From Phoenix dactylifera (taxonomy: Eukaryota > Streptophyta > Magnoliopsida > Arecales > Arecaceae), in the NCBI RefSeq assembly GCF_009389715.1, contig NC_052399.1:3922938-3986937 (forward strand): DNA of 64,000 nucleotides. The letters run 5' to 3'. The translations under genes and the position numbers were made by a program. Position 1 is the stretch's first letter; the number at the start of each line of letters is the position of its first letter. The notes below the pieces were generated by a model that saw only the letters and a program-made list of their open reading frames with translations, did no database searches and was not told the DNA's origin. Below, piece by piece: positions 22,745 to 31,520 of this stretch.

Positions 22745-24238
22745 CTATGCCGGTGCGAGCATGTTAGTCTGGAGTCTCTGGACGTGTTTGGCGAGGAGAG
22801 TCATGTTCCCGTAAGACGAGCCTCCTTCTTCCATCGCCTTCCTAGCCTTCTCCCCCATTTTCCTAACTCTCTTTTTTCTCTCCACCCCATCCTCCCCTTC
22901 ATCCATCAATGCACTCACTGCCTTCTGTACATCTTTCCTCTTTACTAGTACTTCACTGTTCTTAATCCCCCATCTTGTCATCTTCTTAACCCCAACTGCA
23001 ACTCCAATTTTCAACACCTCCACCATCAGTTTCTCGTTTAGAAACTGCTCTCCAAAGTGGGGCCATGTTATCATTGGCACGCCTGTCGCCACCCCCTCCA
23101 GCGTCGAGTTCCATCCGCAGTGTGTCATGAACCCTCCGATTGCCGGGTGTGAAAGGATCATCACCTGCGGTGCCCACCCTCTAATGATAAGACCCCTCGA
23201 CCTCACTCGCTCCTCGAACCCCTCCGATAGCCATTTCTCCACCTCCGGAGACTTATCTCCAGCTTTTATCACCCAAATAAAAGGACGGTTCGAGGCCTCC
23301 AAGCCCAGTCCGATCTCAACAAGCTGTGGAGGAATAGGGCTAGCAATGCTTCCAAAACTCACATAGATCACAGAGCTTGGCTTCATAGAATCAAGCCAGC
23401 GCAAACAACGGTTACCATCGATCGAGGCTAGGTTCCCCCTTGCAGCCATATCCGCAGCATCTTTATTGTAGAGCGACATCGGTCCAATCGTCCAAACCTT
23501 CTTCGCTATGGCCTTTTGGTAGCTCTCGATGTACAAAGCCTCCAAGTCATCGAAGGTGTTTATTATTATGCCATCAAGCCTTGGCTGGTCCTCCTTCAAC
23601 TCCTCGAAAAATTTGTCCATGCCTCGCCCGCCCACGTTCGAGGGTAATTGGCCCTTTGGTAACTCAAGATGATGGGGAAATCCAGGCACGACGACGACCT
23701 CCATCTCATCTGATATGTTTTTGTACAATTCATTGGTAAGGACGATGTGCCTGCAGAGAGTAGAGAAGCCACCGAAGCCATTGAATGCGAACCTTGGGAT
23801 GCGAAACTCTCGAGCGACATCTCCAGTCCAAATGTGACAGAAATAAGAGATGATGCAGCTCGGGGGCAGCTTTTGCTCTTTGAGGTGCAATATTAACGGC
23901 TCTCCGAGCAAAGCACATGCATCCAAGAAGCTCTTGAGATGATCGTTGGAAGGCAAGGTGTCGATGTTCTCGCACCCCTCGGGCAGACCTACAATGCTGC
24001 AGGGGAATGAGAGAGATACAAATTGGATCGGAAGTTGCGATGCCTTCACACGGTCGATGACGGTCTTGATTCGAGCAGCGTTGAGGGACGTGGTGATGAC
24101 ACTGACATGGACACCTCGACTCGCAAGCAGACGAGCCATGTCGATCATAGGGATCGTGTGGCCTTGGGCCATTGGCGGAACCAGAACGAAGTGAAGCTTT
24201 GGGCTATCTCGACCGTTTATCGCATTTTGGGTGGCCAT
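22745..24238 (-). CDS. UGT-B, UDP-glycosyltransferase, UGT73 type, catalytic Asp replaced
   Basis: This intact intronless 497-residue GT1 protein is closely similar to UGT-A along its length. The catalytic His27 lies in MAQGHTIPM. The PSPG box runs from about Trp355 to Gln398 and keeps HCGWNS and the final Gln. The residue matching the activating Asp139 of UGT-A is Tyr132: the segment reads SCIISYFCHIW instead of SCIISDVWHTW. In the family this Asp pairs with the His to deprotonate the acceptor, so this protein may be weak, inactive or have changed acceptor chemistry. The frame and every other hallmark are intact, which argues against simple decay. The start Met is the only one near the N-terminus. 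The promoter block matches that of UGT-A. Confidence 0.92.
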   Translation of the reverse strand: MATQNAINGRDSPKLHFVLVPPMAQGHTIPMIDMARLLASRGVHVSVITTSLNAARIKTVIDRVKASQLPIQFVSLSFPCSIVGLPEGCENIDTLPSNDHLKSFLDACALLGEPLILHLKEQKLPPSCIISYFCHIWTGDVAREFRIPRFAFNGFGGFSTLCRHIVLTNELYKNISDEMEVVVVPGFPHHLELPKGQLPSNVGGRGMDKFFEELKEDQPRLDGIIINTFDDLEALYIESYQKAIAKKVWTIGPMSLYNKDAADMAARGNLASIDGNRCLRWLDSMKPSSVIYVSFGSIASPIPPQLVEIGLGLEASNRPFIWVIKAGDKSPEVEKWLSEGFEERVRSRGLIIRGWAPQVMILSHPAIGGFMTHCGWNSTLEGVATGVPMITWPHFGEQFLNEKLMVEVLKIGVAVGVKKMTRWGIKNSEVLVKRKDVQKAVSALMDEGEDGVERKKRVRKMGEKARKAMEEGGSSYGNMTLLAKHVQRLQTNMLAPA

Positions 24239-24640
24239 GTTGGGATTTTGGTGACAATGAATTGAATCAGAAACAGGAGAGTAGGTCCGTCACTGGTTAT
24301 TAGGGAAGAAACACAGAAGAGGAGAGAAGGAGGTCACCATGGAATTGTGGGCAGGGAAAGGGTAAAAGGATCTCAATGCAGAACGTTCCAAGTTTCAGTG
24401 GTTATCTTAATCCGAGGATCCGACCATCCCTATATTTATACCCGTAGCCGGGAGCAACAATAACTTGACTGTGCACGTAATGGATCACATATGTCCCGTC
24501 ATCATCTCATCCAACCCTTTGGAAAAAATAAAAAAAGTATGAATTAAGCTTCGTATGTGAACATAATGTATGGCATATGCCCGCTCATCGTGTCCCAACA
24601 TAATGGATGACGTGATGTCATGCATGGCGGGATGCATGTG
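24239..24640 (-). promoter_or_regulatory. promoter region of UGT-B
   Basis: Homologous to the UGT-A promoter. The TATA box TATAAATATA is at 24431-24440 (minus strand), about 200 bp from the ATG. The TGACGTGATGTCA site is at 24608-24620 with CATGCATGGCGGG next to it. The 5' leader between TATA box and ATG is also conserved with UGT-A. Confidence 0.6.
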
Positions 24641-24845
24641 TAAAGAAGTCACCAACATATCTCCCGATAAATAATACTACAAAGGAAATTCTTCTTTTTT
24701 TTGAGATGGAATACTATATAGAAATTCTAAGACATGGCCAATGCCAGATTTCATAGGATAATGAACTCTAGTGTGCTCCATTTGATCCGGCGAAGTTGGT
24801 ATTAGTTTAGTGTGCTCCATTTGATCTGGCGAAGTTGGTATTATT
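24641..24845. repeat. cluster spacer block S2, copy 2, with an internal 49-bp duplication
   Basis: Same block as 20445-20604. The phrase TGTGCTCCATTTGATC(C/T)GGCGAAGTTGG occurs twice in tandem (about 24772 and 24811), a local duplication not seen in the other copies. Confidence 0.75.
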
Positions 24846-25454
24846 TAGACAGGAATTTATGAGATCACGACAAGATGGACGGTGGTGATGAGATTTTATC
24901 TTCTACCATGGAAACCAGAGTTGGTCTTCCCAATCATGGGTGGCAATCCAAAGAATCAGAAGTTCTGTAGCCATGTGGTCAGCCTTATTTATAGCTGTAA
25001 TTAAATACTAAAATGATATGTTCCAAAATTGCATAGAATCTCTCTCTTTATTTTTAGGGTTTACCTTCTATATTTTCTACCTATAGGATGTGTGGGATTC
25101 CATAAAGAAAATTATTTTTCATTGGAAGCTCTATGGGATGTTTTAGAACAGCCATTAGCCTATTTATTATATATTTGTCATCCAGTTTCGTCGACCTTTT
25201 TTGACGCATATGAATATGGTCTTTCAGTTCTCCTTATGCACAATGGCCGCGGGTCTACAATACTTCAGGCTTGGAAACACCGAAGTACCAGATACTGAAA
25301 AGAGCTGTTGCTTATGAGGTGTACGTGGATGTTTACTTAGGGAATACGCTAATGCTATACATAGTTCCTTGTAAATTGTATCATTCGTTAAATATGCCAC
25401 AAGCATTCTCCGTGTGCCATGTCTCTCGAGGAGAACCGGATTATTTCAACCCTT
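24846..25454 (+). pseudogene. SOUL/HBP5-like pseudogene fragment, copy 3 (exons 2-4)
   Basis: Exon 2 (GDEILSSTMETRVGLPNHGW in a shifted frame; FCSH end), exon 3 (FHKENYFSLEALWDVLEQ) and exon 4 (METPKYQILKRAVAYEVYV) are recognisable in the same order as in the 7.7-11.3 kb copy. Intron sequence is shared too, down to the downstream GTGCCATGTCTCTCGAG region. It carries the same exon 3 frame change. It is a relic, not a gene. Confidence 0.75.
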
Positions 25455-25636
25455 TAATTTGTGATGTGAGAGGGGATTGGTGCGGTGATACTTTTGTCTT
25501 TAAGAAATGAAGGCAGGCGTATGGCGTGACGAAGGCAGCTAAGTGGTGATCGTTATCCCAGTGAATTTGACATCGAGTTCCCTCCACGTGGACAACTCTC
25601 GGTGTTTGGTCAGCTTTGGTGGCAGAGTGGGTGCAT
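25455..25636. repeat. cluster spacer block S1, copy 3, first piece
   Basis: Matches 14445-14620 and 21025-21225 (GTGAGAGGGGATTGGTGCGG ... GTGGGTGCATGATT). It is broken by the LINE insertion and continues at about 26138. Confidence 0.8.
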
Positions 25637-26137
25637 GATTTTTTTTTTCAAAGGCTGCGCACGCTGTTCTGACATCGATGTAGCCAGCGGAACCAAGAAA
25701 AAAAAAAAAAAAAAAAAAAAAAACCGAAGTAATAGAGAAGCGGCCTCGTGGTCTATCAAGAAAATCTCTTCGAAATATTGGGCAGCATAGATAGCGATTC
25801 AGTCGGCAATTCTGTTCGCCTTTTGGTATACATACACAGTTTGAAAGGCATTTCAGCTCTTCACCATCTAACGGATATCGCAGAGCAGGAGATTCCTATC
25901 CCCTCTCCGCCTCTCCTCTTGAATCCAATCGATCATCATCGCTGAATCCTCCTCAAGGAGGATACGGTCTACCCTCATGATTTGTTGCCCTAAGCTCTGC
26001 CTTTATAGCTGTCAAACCAGTGGTGCTTCGCCCCCGATCAGCCTAGAGTCTTGGCTCCTAATCACAAAACAAATATCTGCTCTCTTTTCATCACCGGATA
26101 CGCTACCATCAAAGTTCATATTAAGATGGCCTAAAGG
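25637..26137 (-). mobile_element. 5'-truncated LINE with RNase H domain remnant
   Basis: On the minus strand the insert starts with a frame containing LNMNFDGSVSGDEKRADICF, VIRSQDSRLIGGEAPLV and LLEEDSAMMIDWIQEE, which is the RNase H domain found at the 3' end of plant LINEs, with stops. A 26-bp A run (plus strand 25698-25723) lies inside, and the minus-strand 3' end is an A tail next to CATGCACCC. The flanks TGCATGATT (left) and TGTATGATT (right) look like a 9-bp target-site duplication with one change. The UGT-A and UGT-B spacers have the empty site. Confidence 0.65.
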
Positions 26138-26202
26138 TAGATGTATGATTCTTACCCTCACATAATTCACATGCAATTTTGTATTAAAAAAAATCCATAA
26201 AA
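26138..26202. repeat. cluster spacer block S1, copy 3, second piece
   Basis: TGTATGATTCTTACCCTCAC and CATGCAATTTTGTATT continue the spacer between the LINE and the CACTA element. The last three bases (26200-26202, AAA) are the CACTA target site. Confidence 0.75.
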
Positions 26203-27736
26203 CACTACAACAAAAATAGATTTTTCCAACCCTTTATTACCGACGCAAGAAAGAAGCATCGGCAATTTTGTCACTACGCCAATATTTACCCATGCTTTTT
26301 GGTAAAGTTAGAAAAAATCAGAATTAGACGACACTAATAAGTGTCGAGAGTTAGCTTTGGCCATAAACGTCGTTGGAGGCCAAAAATTTAAAATCTGGCT
26401 CACAACGCTTCATATAAAGCGTTGTCGGAGGCCAAAATTTCGCCCACCCCACCCTCCAAACCCACGAGCGGCCAAAATCCTCTCCCCAAAACCCGCGGGC
26501 GGCCAAAATCCCTAACCTCCACTTTTTTTTTTTTGATACAAATCCCTAACCCCCGTCTTCATCCCAACCCCCAGCAAAACCTCTTTTCCCATTCCCCCAG
26601 CCGCCTTCATCCTCTTGGGCTCCATCAACATGAGGGATCTCCTCTCGGTCCAGGACCTTGACGACTCCTCCCCTCTCTCCGCTCCCGACCTCCGCCTCTG
26701 CATTGACCATCTCCAGATCCGATCGCTCCACATCAAGGATAAGGTGCACGACTACGTCTTCGCCCACCGCCAAGACTTCGCCGACATCTTCTCCTGTTGC
26801 TCCCAGGCCGTCTCTGGCACTGATGCCGCCGCTGCCACCCTCTCCGACGCCCTCTGTCTTCTCTCTGACCTCCCCCTCGACCGCGAGATCCGAGAGATCA
26901 CCGAGGAGATCTGGAGCAAGTGGCGGGAGTTGGAGGAGCGGCGGGAGGCGTTGTGCATGGTGCAGACTATATCCCTGCTGTGGGAGAGGCTGCGGTCTTC
27001 GAGGGAGGATCTCAGGGTCGGGAGGTTGGTGGAGGCTTCCGTAGCCGTGAGGGATTTGAAGGCGGGTTTCTGAGATGGAGGAGGTCAGTAGAGAGCAAGA
27101 ACTGGCGCAGTGATCTCTAACCCCTTTTTTCATTCTCTTTTTCTTTCTTTTCTTGATTTTTTTCTAATTTCTTTTTTCCTTTTTTGGTGGATAAATTTTT
27201 CAAGATCGAGAAGAGATTGCAGCAATGGGAGCCGGTGGCACCAACAATTCTTTCCTTGTTTTCTATGATCGTCTGAAGGAGGTGAAAATTTTCTTGAGGT
27301 GAAGAATTTGTAAATATGCTTCTCGTAAAAGATCAATAAATGGGGCATATGCTTCTTGTAAAAAATTATCAATAATGGAGGCATTTATTGTTCTTTTCTG
27401 TTATTTTTTTAATCTATCTTGTGCATTTGTTGTTCTAATTTTAGAAGAAGTAGAATATGAAGAATGGAATTGAGTTTTTTTTAAGCCGGATACAGGTTAA
27501 CTTTTTTCCAAAAAAATAGAAAACAAAAGCTCCCGTTGAAGCGCCATTACAATTTTATAACTGAGCCTTTTATTTTTTTTAGAAAAATAACGCGTTGGCA
27601 AAACTTTCATTATTTCCAACGTTTTTCAAAAGCGTCGGTAAAAAAAATTCCACTGACATAGACGAAAAGCGTTGGAGTCAAAATTGTCGATGTTTATAAG
27701 CGAAAAACGTCGTAAAAGATTCATTTTGTAGTAGTG
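26203..27736. mobile_element. 1.5-kb non-autonomous CACTA element carrying a ZW10 fragment
   Basis: The terminal inverted repeats are CACTACAACAAAAATAG at the left and, read from the right end, CACTACTACAAAATGAATC. The 3-bp target-site duplication AAA lies at 26200-26202 and 27737-27739. Subterminal CGACGC/GCGTCG-type short inverted repeats lie at about 26240-26430 and 27585-27710, as in CACTA elements. No transposase is present, so it is non-autonomous. The matching spacer by UGT-B (21283-21297) has the empty site. It carries the 5' part of a host gene. Confidence 0.85.
26615..27073 (+). pseudogene. ZW10 fragment: captured 5' fragment of ZW10 / MAG2-interacting protein gene
   Basis: An open frame of 152 codons resembles the N-terminus of plant ZW10, the kinetochore protein and ER-Golgi Dsl1/NRZ tether subunit: GSINMRDLLSVQDLDDSSPL, SAPDLRLCIDHLQIRSLHIK, DKVHDYVFAHRQDFADIF. 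Full-length ZW10 is several times longer, and here the frame ends shortly after VRDLKAGF inside the CACTA element. The fragment is uninterrupted and GC-rich, so capture looks fairly recent. A transcript could encode a dominant-negative-like short protein, but no evidence for that is visible. Confidence 0.75.
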
Positions 27737-27903
27737 AAATTATGTTCAAAAAAAAACATTTTTCTATTTTAATGGTTGAGATACTGATGCAAGTAATGTT
27801 ATTATTGAGTCTAGGAGTGACACTGTGACAAGAAAAGAATTTTGAAAAAAAGAATTCTATTTGATCCATGGGACGACGAGTCAAATATCTAGATCAACAA
27901 GTC
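27737..27903. repeat. cluster spacer block S1, copy 3, last piece
   Basis: It continues from TTATGTTC through TTTTAATGGTTGAGAT and TATTTGATCCATG to CTAGATCAACAAG, collinear with 21290-21465. It joins directly to a UGT N-terminal fragment, so most of a UGT gene and its 3' spacer are deleted here. Confidence 0.75.
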
Positions 27904-28117
27904 GGAAGTTGTGATGCCTTCACACGGTCGATGACGGTCTTGATTCGAGCAGCGTTGAGGGGCGCGGTGATGACACTGACATGGACACCTCGACTGGCAA
28001 GCAGACGAGCCATGTCGATCATGGGGATCGTGTGGCCTTGGACCATTAGTGGAACAAGAACGAAGTGAAGCTTTGGGTCATCTCGACTGTTAATTTATCA
28101 CAACTTGGGGGGTCATG
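27904..28117 (-). pseudogene. UGT-C, N-terminal stub of a UGT73 gene
   Basis: On the minus strand this matches roughly codons 1-75 of UGT-B (HDPHDRHG-type frame beside LASRGVHVSVIT and LNAARIKTVIDRVKAS). It has a frame change near the start, a changed catalytic-region reading (MVQGH in place of MAQGH) and then ends abruptly in spacer sequence. The PSPG box and all downstream parts are absent. The promoter to its right is well kept. Confidence 0.8.
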
Positions 28118-28540
28118 TTGGGATTCTGGTGAGACAATGAATTGAATCAGAAACAGGAAAAGAGGTCCGTTACAGGTTAGCAGGGAAGAAACACAGAAGA
28201 GGAGGAGGTCACCGTGGAATTGTGGGCAGGGAAAGGGTAAAAGGATCTCAATGCAGAACGTTCCAAGTTTCAGTGGTTTTCTTAATCCGACCATCTCCGT
28301 ATTTATACTCGAAGCCGGGAGCGACAGTAACTTGACGATGCACGTAATGGATGACGTATGTCCCGTTATCATCTCAACCAACCCTTTTTTTTTTTTTTGG
28401 TCAAAATCAACCAGCCCTTTGGAAAAAATAGAAAAAGTATGAATTAAGCTTCGTATGCGAACATAATGCATGGCATAGGTCCGCTCATCGTGTCCCAACA
28501 TAATGGATGACGTGATGTCATGCATGGCGGGATGCATGTG
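28118..28540 (-). promoter_or_regulatory. conserved promoter left attached to the UGT-C stub
   Basis: Homologous to the UGT-A and UGT-B promoters and leaders. TATAAAT on the minus strand is at 28301-28307 and TGACGTGATGTCA at 28508-28520. A short T-rich insert (about 28384-28410) is private to this copy. If active, it would transcribe leftward through the stub toward the CACTA element. Confidence 0.55.
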
Positions 28541-28699
28541 TAAAGAAGTCGCCGATATATCTCCCGATAAATAATACCACAAGGAAATTCTTCTTTTTTC
28601 GAGATGGAATACTATATAAAAATTCTAAGACATGGCGATTGCCAGATTTCATAGGATAATGAACTCTAGTGTCCGTTTGATCCGGCGAAGTTGGTATTA
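28541..28699. repeat. cluster spacer block S2, copy 3
   Basis: Same block as 20445-20604 and 24641-24845 (AAGAAGTCGCCGATATATCTC ... GTCCGTTTGATCCGGCG). Confidence 0.8.
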
Positions 28700-28925
28700 T
28701 TTAGATAGGAATTTACGAGATACCCGACAAGATGGACGGTGGTAATGAGATTTTATCTTCTACCATGGAAACCAGAGTTGGTTTTTCCAGAAATCTCGAT
28801 CATGGATGGCAATCCCCAGAATCAGAAGTTTTGTAGCCATGTGGTCAGCCATATTTATAGCTGTAATTAAATACCATCATTATTCAGAATTAAAATGATG
28901 TGTTTCAAAATTGCATAGAATCTTT
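28700..28925 (+). pseudogene. SOUL/HBP5-like pseudogene fragment, copy 4 (exon 2 only)
   Basis: This is the exon 2 block (ACCATGGAAACCAGAGTTGG, AGAAGTTTTGTAGCCATGTGG) with part of the following intron (AGCTGTAATTAAATACC), ending at CATAGAATCTTTTCACC where the plus-strand UGT upstream block begins. It marks the orientation switch of the cluster. Confidence 0.75.
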
Positions 28926-29242
28926 TCACCGCCATTATTCACCGCCACCAGATTCAGCTTCAAAACAAGTTAGGTCATGTAGGGGCTCACGTCATGATTT
29001 GAGGCTTGATCTAGAAGCCTGGCCCACAATTCATGGGACTTCCCGGTCATTTTTGCTTTCGAGCAGTACCAAAAATAATAAATAATAGCAACCGCAAGGT
29101 GTCCAAGGTTCCAGATAAATGCTGGCTCCTCTTCCTCTGCTTTCTAATCTGTGGCTTCTCCATCAGAGTCGCTTCCTTGATAGCTTCCACAGCTACACCT
29201 CTGCGCTTTCTTTGGAGACTCGCATCCGTTCCTCCGTTTAGG
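28926..29242 (+). promoter_or_regulatory. 5' region and leader of UGT-E
   Basis: ACCAGATTCAGCTTCAAAAC and CTAGAAGCCTGGCCCACAAT are shared with UGT-F (51360-51460) and partly with the pseudogene (42437-42480). The place equivalent to the TATAAATAC box of UGT-G and UGT-H reads AGATAAATG at 29112-29121. Frame 29033-29242 stays open but corresponds to the untranslated leader of UGT-G and UGT-H. Confidence 0.5.
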
Positions 29243-30751
29243 ATGACCAACCAAGCTTCCACGAATGGTCTCAGCAGTCGCAAGCCTCACTTCATCTTGG
29301 TCCCACTGATAGCCCAAGGGCACATGATCCCCATGGTCGACTTGGCTCGTTTACTCGCGGAACAAGGTGCCCGGGTCAGCCTCATCACCACCCCGGTGAA
29401 CGCCGCACGAATCAAGGCCATCGTCGACCGAGTGAAGGAATCCGGTCTCCCGATACACTTTGTCGAGCTCCAGTTCCCTTGTGCCGAAGCTGGCCTACCG
29501 GATGGTTGCGAGAATGTGGATCTCCTCCCTTCAAACGACTACTTCAGAACAATTTTCGATGCCATCCCCCGGCTCCGAGAACCTCTAGCCCGGTACCTAC
29601 GAGCACAACGGCCTCGTCCAACATGCATGATCGCCGACATGTGCAACCCATGGACGGCGGATGTCGCTCGCGAGCTTGGGATGCCACGGCTCATCTTTCA
29701 TGGGCCCTCTTGCTTCTTCATTCTAGGCGTCCATCTCATGGAGCAGCACGGGATCTACGACCGCATAACCGATGATTTCGAGCCCGTCCTCCTACCTGAG
29801 CTGCCGCAACCTGTCGAGGTCACCAAAGCCCAGTTACCGGGCTTCTTCTGGTCAAAAGGGTGGGAAAAGCTTCGATCTGAGGCTTTAGAAGCGGAGTCGA
29901 CGGCGGACGGGGTGGTGATGAACACTTTTGATGATATGGAGCATTCATATATCGAGCTCTACAAGAAGGTTGCAGGAAAGGAGGTATGGACTATCGGACC
30001 CTTATGTCTCTACAATAAGGATCTTGACAACAAGGCTGCCAGAGGGAACAAGCCTGTCATCGACCACCACCGAGTTCTATGTTGGCTCGACTCGAGGAAG
30101 CCCAAGTCCGTGCTCTACGCTAGCTTTGGCAGCCTTCTGCGGATGCGCCCTTGGGAGCTCATTGAAGTAGGGTACGGTTTGGAGGCATCCAACCAGCCCT
30201 TCATCTGGGTGATCAAGGATGTGGAGAGGACGTCGGAGGTGGACAAATGGCTGTCGGAGGGATTCGAGGAGAGGGTAAGCACCAGGGGTCTTGTAATTAA
30301 GGGGTGGGCGCCGCAGGTGGTCATCCTGTCTCACCCTGCCATCGGAGGATTTATGACACACTGCGGATGGAACTCGGTGATGGAGGCCGTGTCCGCGGGC
30401 GTGCCAATGATAACATGGCCTTGTTTTTCGGACCAATTCGTCAACGAGAAGCTGGTTGTGGATGTGCTGGGCGTTGGCGTGGCAATTGGGGTGAAAGTTC
30501 CCTTCTACTATATCAATGAAGATAGTCCGTCGGCAGCGAAGAGGAACGACATAGGAAAGGCAGTCTCTAGGCTTATGGACGAAGGGGAGGAGGGGGAAGA
30601 GAGAAGAAAGAGGGCCAGGAAGCTGGCTGAAAAGGCTGTGAGCGCAATGGAAGGAGGAGGGTCGTCCTTAGAGAACATAGCATGCCTGATTCAGTATGCC
30701 TTGAAGCATGGACACGACGATTCTGATCAAGAAGAGGAACACAGTGCGTAG
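29243..30751 (+). CDS. UGT-E, UDP-glycosyltransferase, UGT73 type
   Basis: An intact intronless GT1 enzyme of 502 residues counted from the Met at 29243. Catalytic His27 lies in IAQGHMIPM and Asp132 in [10 protein letters not shown]. The PSPG box is Trp355-Gln398 with HCGWNS at 373-378 and a terminal Asp-Gln pair. The C-terminus ends in an acidic QEEEHSA tail. The open frame extends 70 codons upstream to 29033 with a hydrophobic stretch ([15 protein letters not shown]). I chose the internal Met because it aligns with the starts of UGT-G and UGT-H and because the upstream part matches their leaders. It is closely similar to the pseudogene at 42.7 kb and to UGT-F, forming a recent subfamily. 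A CACTA element has inserted about 210 bp downstream of the stop. Confidence 0.92.
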   Translation: MTNQASTNGLSSRKPHFILVPLIAQGHMIPMVDLARLLAEQGARVSLITTPVNAARIKAIVDRVKESGLPIHFVELQFPCAEAGLPDGCENVDLLPSNDYFRTIFDAIPRLREPLARYLRAQRPRPTCMIADMCNPWTADVARELGMPRLIFHGPSCFFILGVHLMEQHGIYDRITDDFEPVLLPELPQPVEVTKAQLPGFFWSKGWEKLRSEALEAESTADGVVMNTFDDMEHSYIELYKKVAGKEVWTIGPLCLYNKDLDNKAARGNKPVIDHHRVLCWLDSRKPKSVLYASFGSLLRMRPWELIEVGYGLEASNQPFIWVIKDVERTSEVDKWLSEGFEERVSTRGLVIKGWAPQVVILSHPAIGGFMTHCGWNSVMEAVSAGVPMITWPCFSDQFVNEKLVVDVLGVGVAIGVKVPFYYINEDSPSAAKRNDIGKAVSRLMDEGEEGEERRKRARKLAEKAVSAMEGGGSSLENIACLIQYALKHGHDDSDQEEEHSA

Positions 30752-30963
30752 ATTTGCTCGTCAAAGGGGAACGTTGAATGTATCGAAAATATGTAATGGT
30801 AATTTATTTTGCATAACCTGACCTTGTCCTGAACAGATCATTGCTTGCAATTTGCCCATTTCCTCATTGTATTGAAATTTTTACTTCCAGGTGCGCTGAT
30901 CACCGTACATCTCGCTTCTAATTTCTCAGCTGGATTGATATCATTTTTAAGTCGGATTGATGT
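30752..30963. other. 3' flank of UGT-E up to the CACTA insertion
   Basis: This 3' flank is shared with the pseudogene (44162-44410) and UGT-F (53171-53360), including GTATCGAAAATATGTAATGG, a likely 3' UTR. It ends in the TGT target site at 30961-30963. Confidence 0.7.
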
Positions 30964-31520
30964 CACTACAACAAAAGAGATGTTTGCCGACTCTAAATTG
31001 CCGACGCTAGATAAAAGCGTCGGCAATTTTTTTCTTGCAACAGTAAATGCCGACGCTTTGAGAGAGCGTTGGTAAAAAATCTTTCGCCGACGCTTTGGAT
31101 GGATTCACCGACGCTAATAAGCGTCGGCATATAAACGTCCTCGACCCTCTCCCTCCGCAGCCTTAAATCCCTTATAGCTCACGCCGACCGACTCTCCCCT
31201 CCCTCCGCCGATCTCAGCCATTCCCCTCCTTCGAGCGACCCCAAATCGCGTTCCTCCGCCGCATCTCCTTCCCCTCCTCCCCCTCTCCGTTGGCCTCCTC
31301 TCTGTGGATATCTCCCGCCTCCTCCGCCGCAGATAAGCCCAAATCCCCTTCCTCCTCCTCCTCAATGCCCCCTTCAAAGCCCTCTCCCTCTCCCCCGCCG
31401 CCGCCCCAGACGCCCACTGCCTCTTCTCCCTCTTTCTTTCTCCCGATTCTTCACTCTGTAATAATTATTAAATTAAGAAAGGAATTAAATTAAAAGAAGG
31501 AATGGAGAAGGGGGAAAGAA

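Noticed and set aside
29033-29242. Upstream Met as the true start of UGT-E (and 51452 for UGT-F), giving 572 residues
   Set aside because: Other UGT73 proteins and the neighbouring UGT-G and UGT-H start at the aligned internal Met, and the upstream stretch matches their leaders. Kept only as an observation.
31114-31470. Arg/Gly-rich minus-strand and Pro/Ser-rich plus-strand frames near the left end of the large CACTA
   Set aside because: GC-rich low-complexity sequence with no motif. It may be a leader of the captured RHA2 fragment but cannot be supported as a gene.
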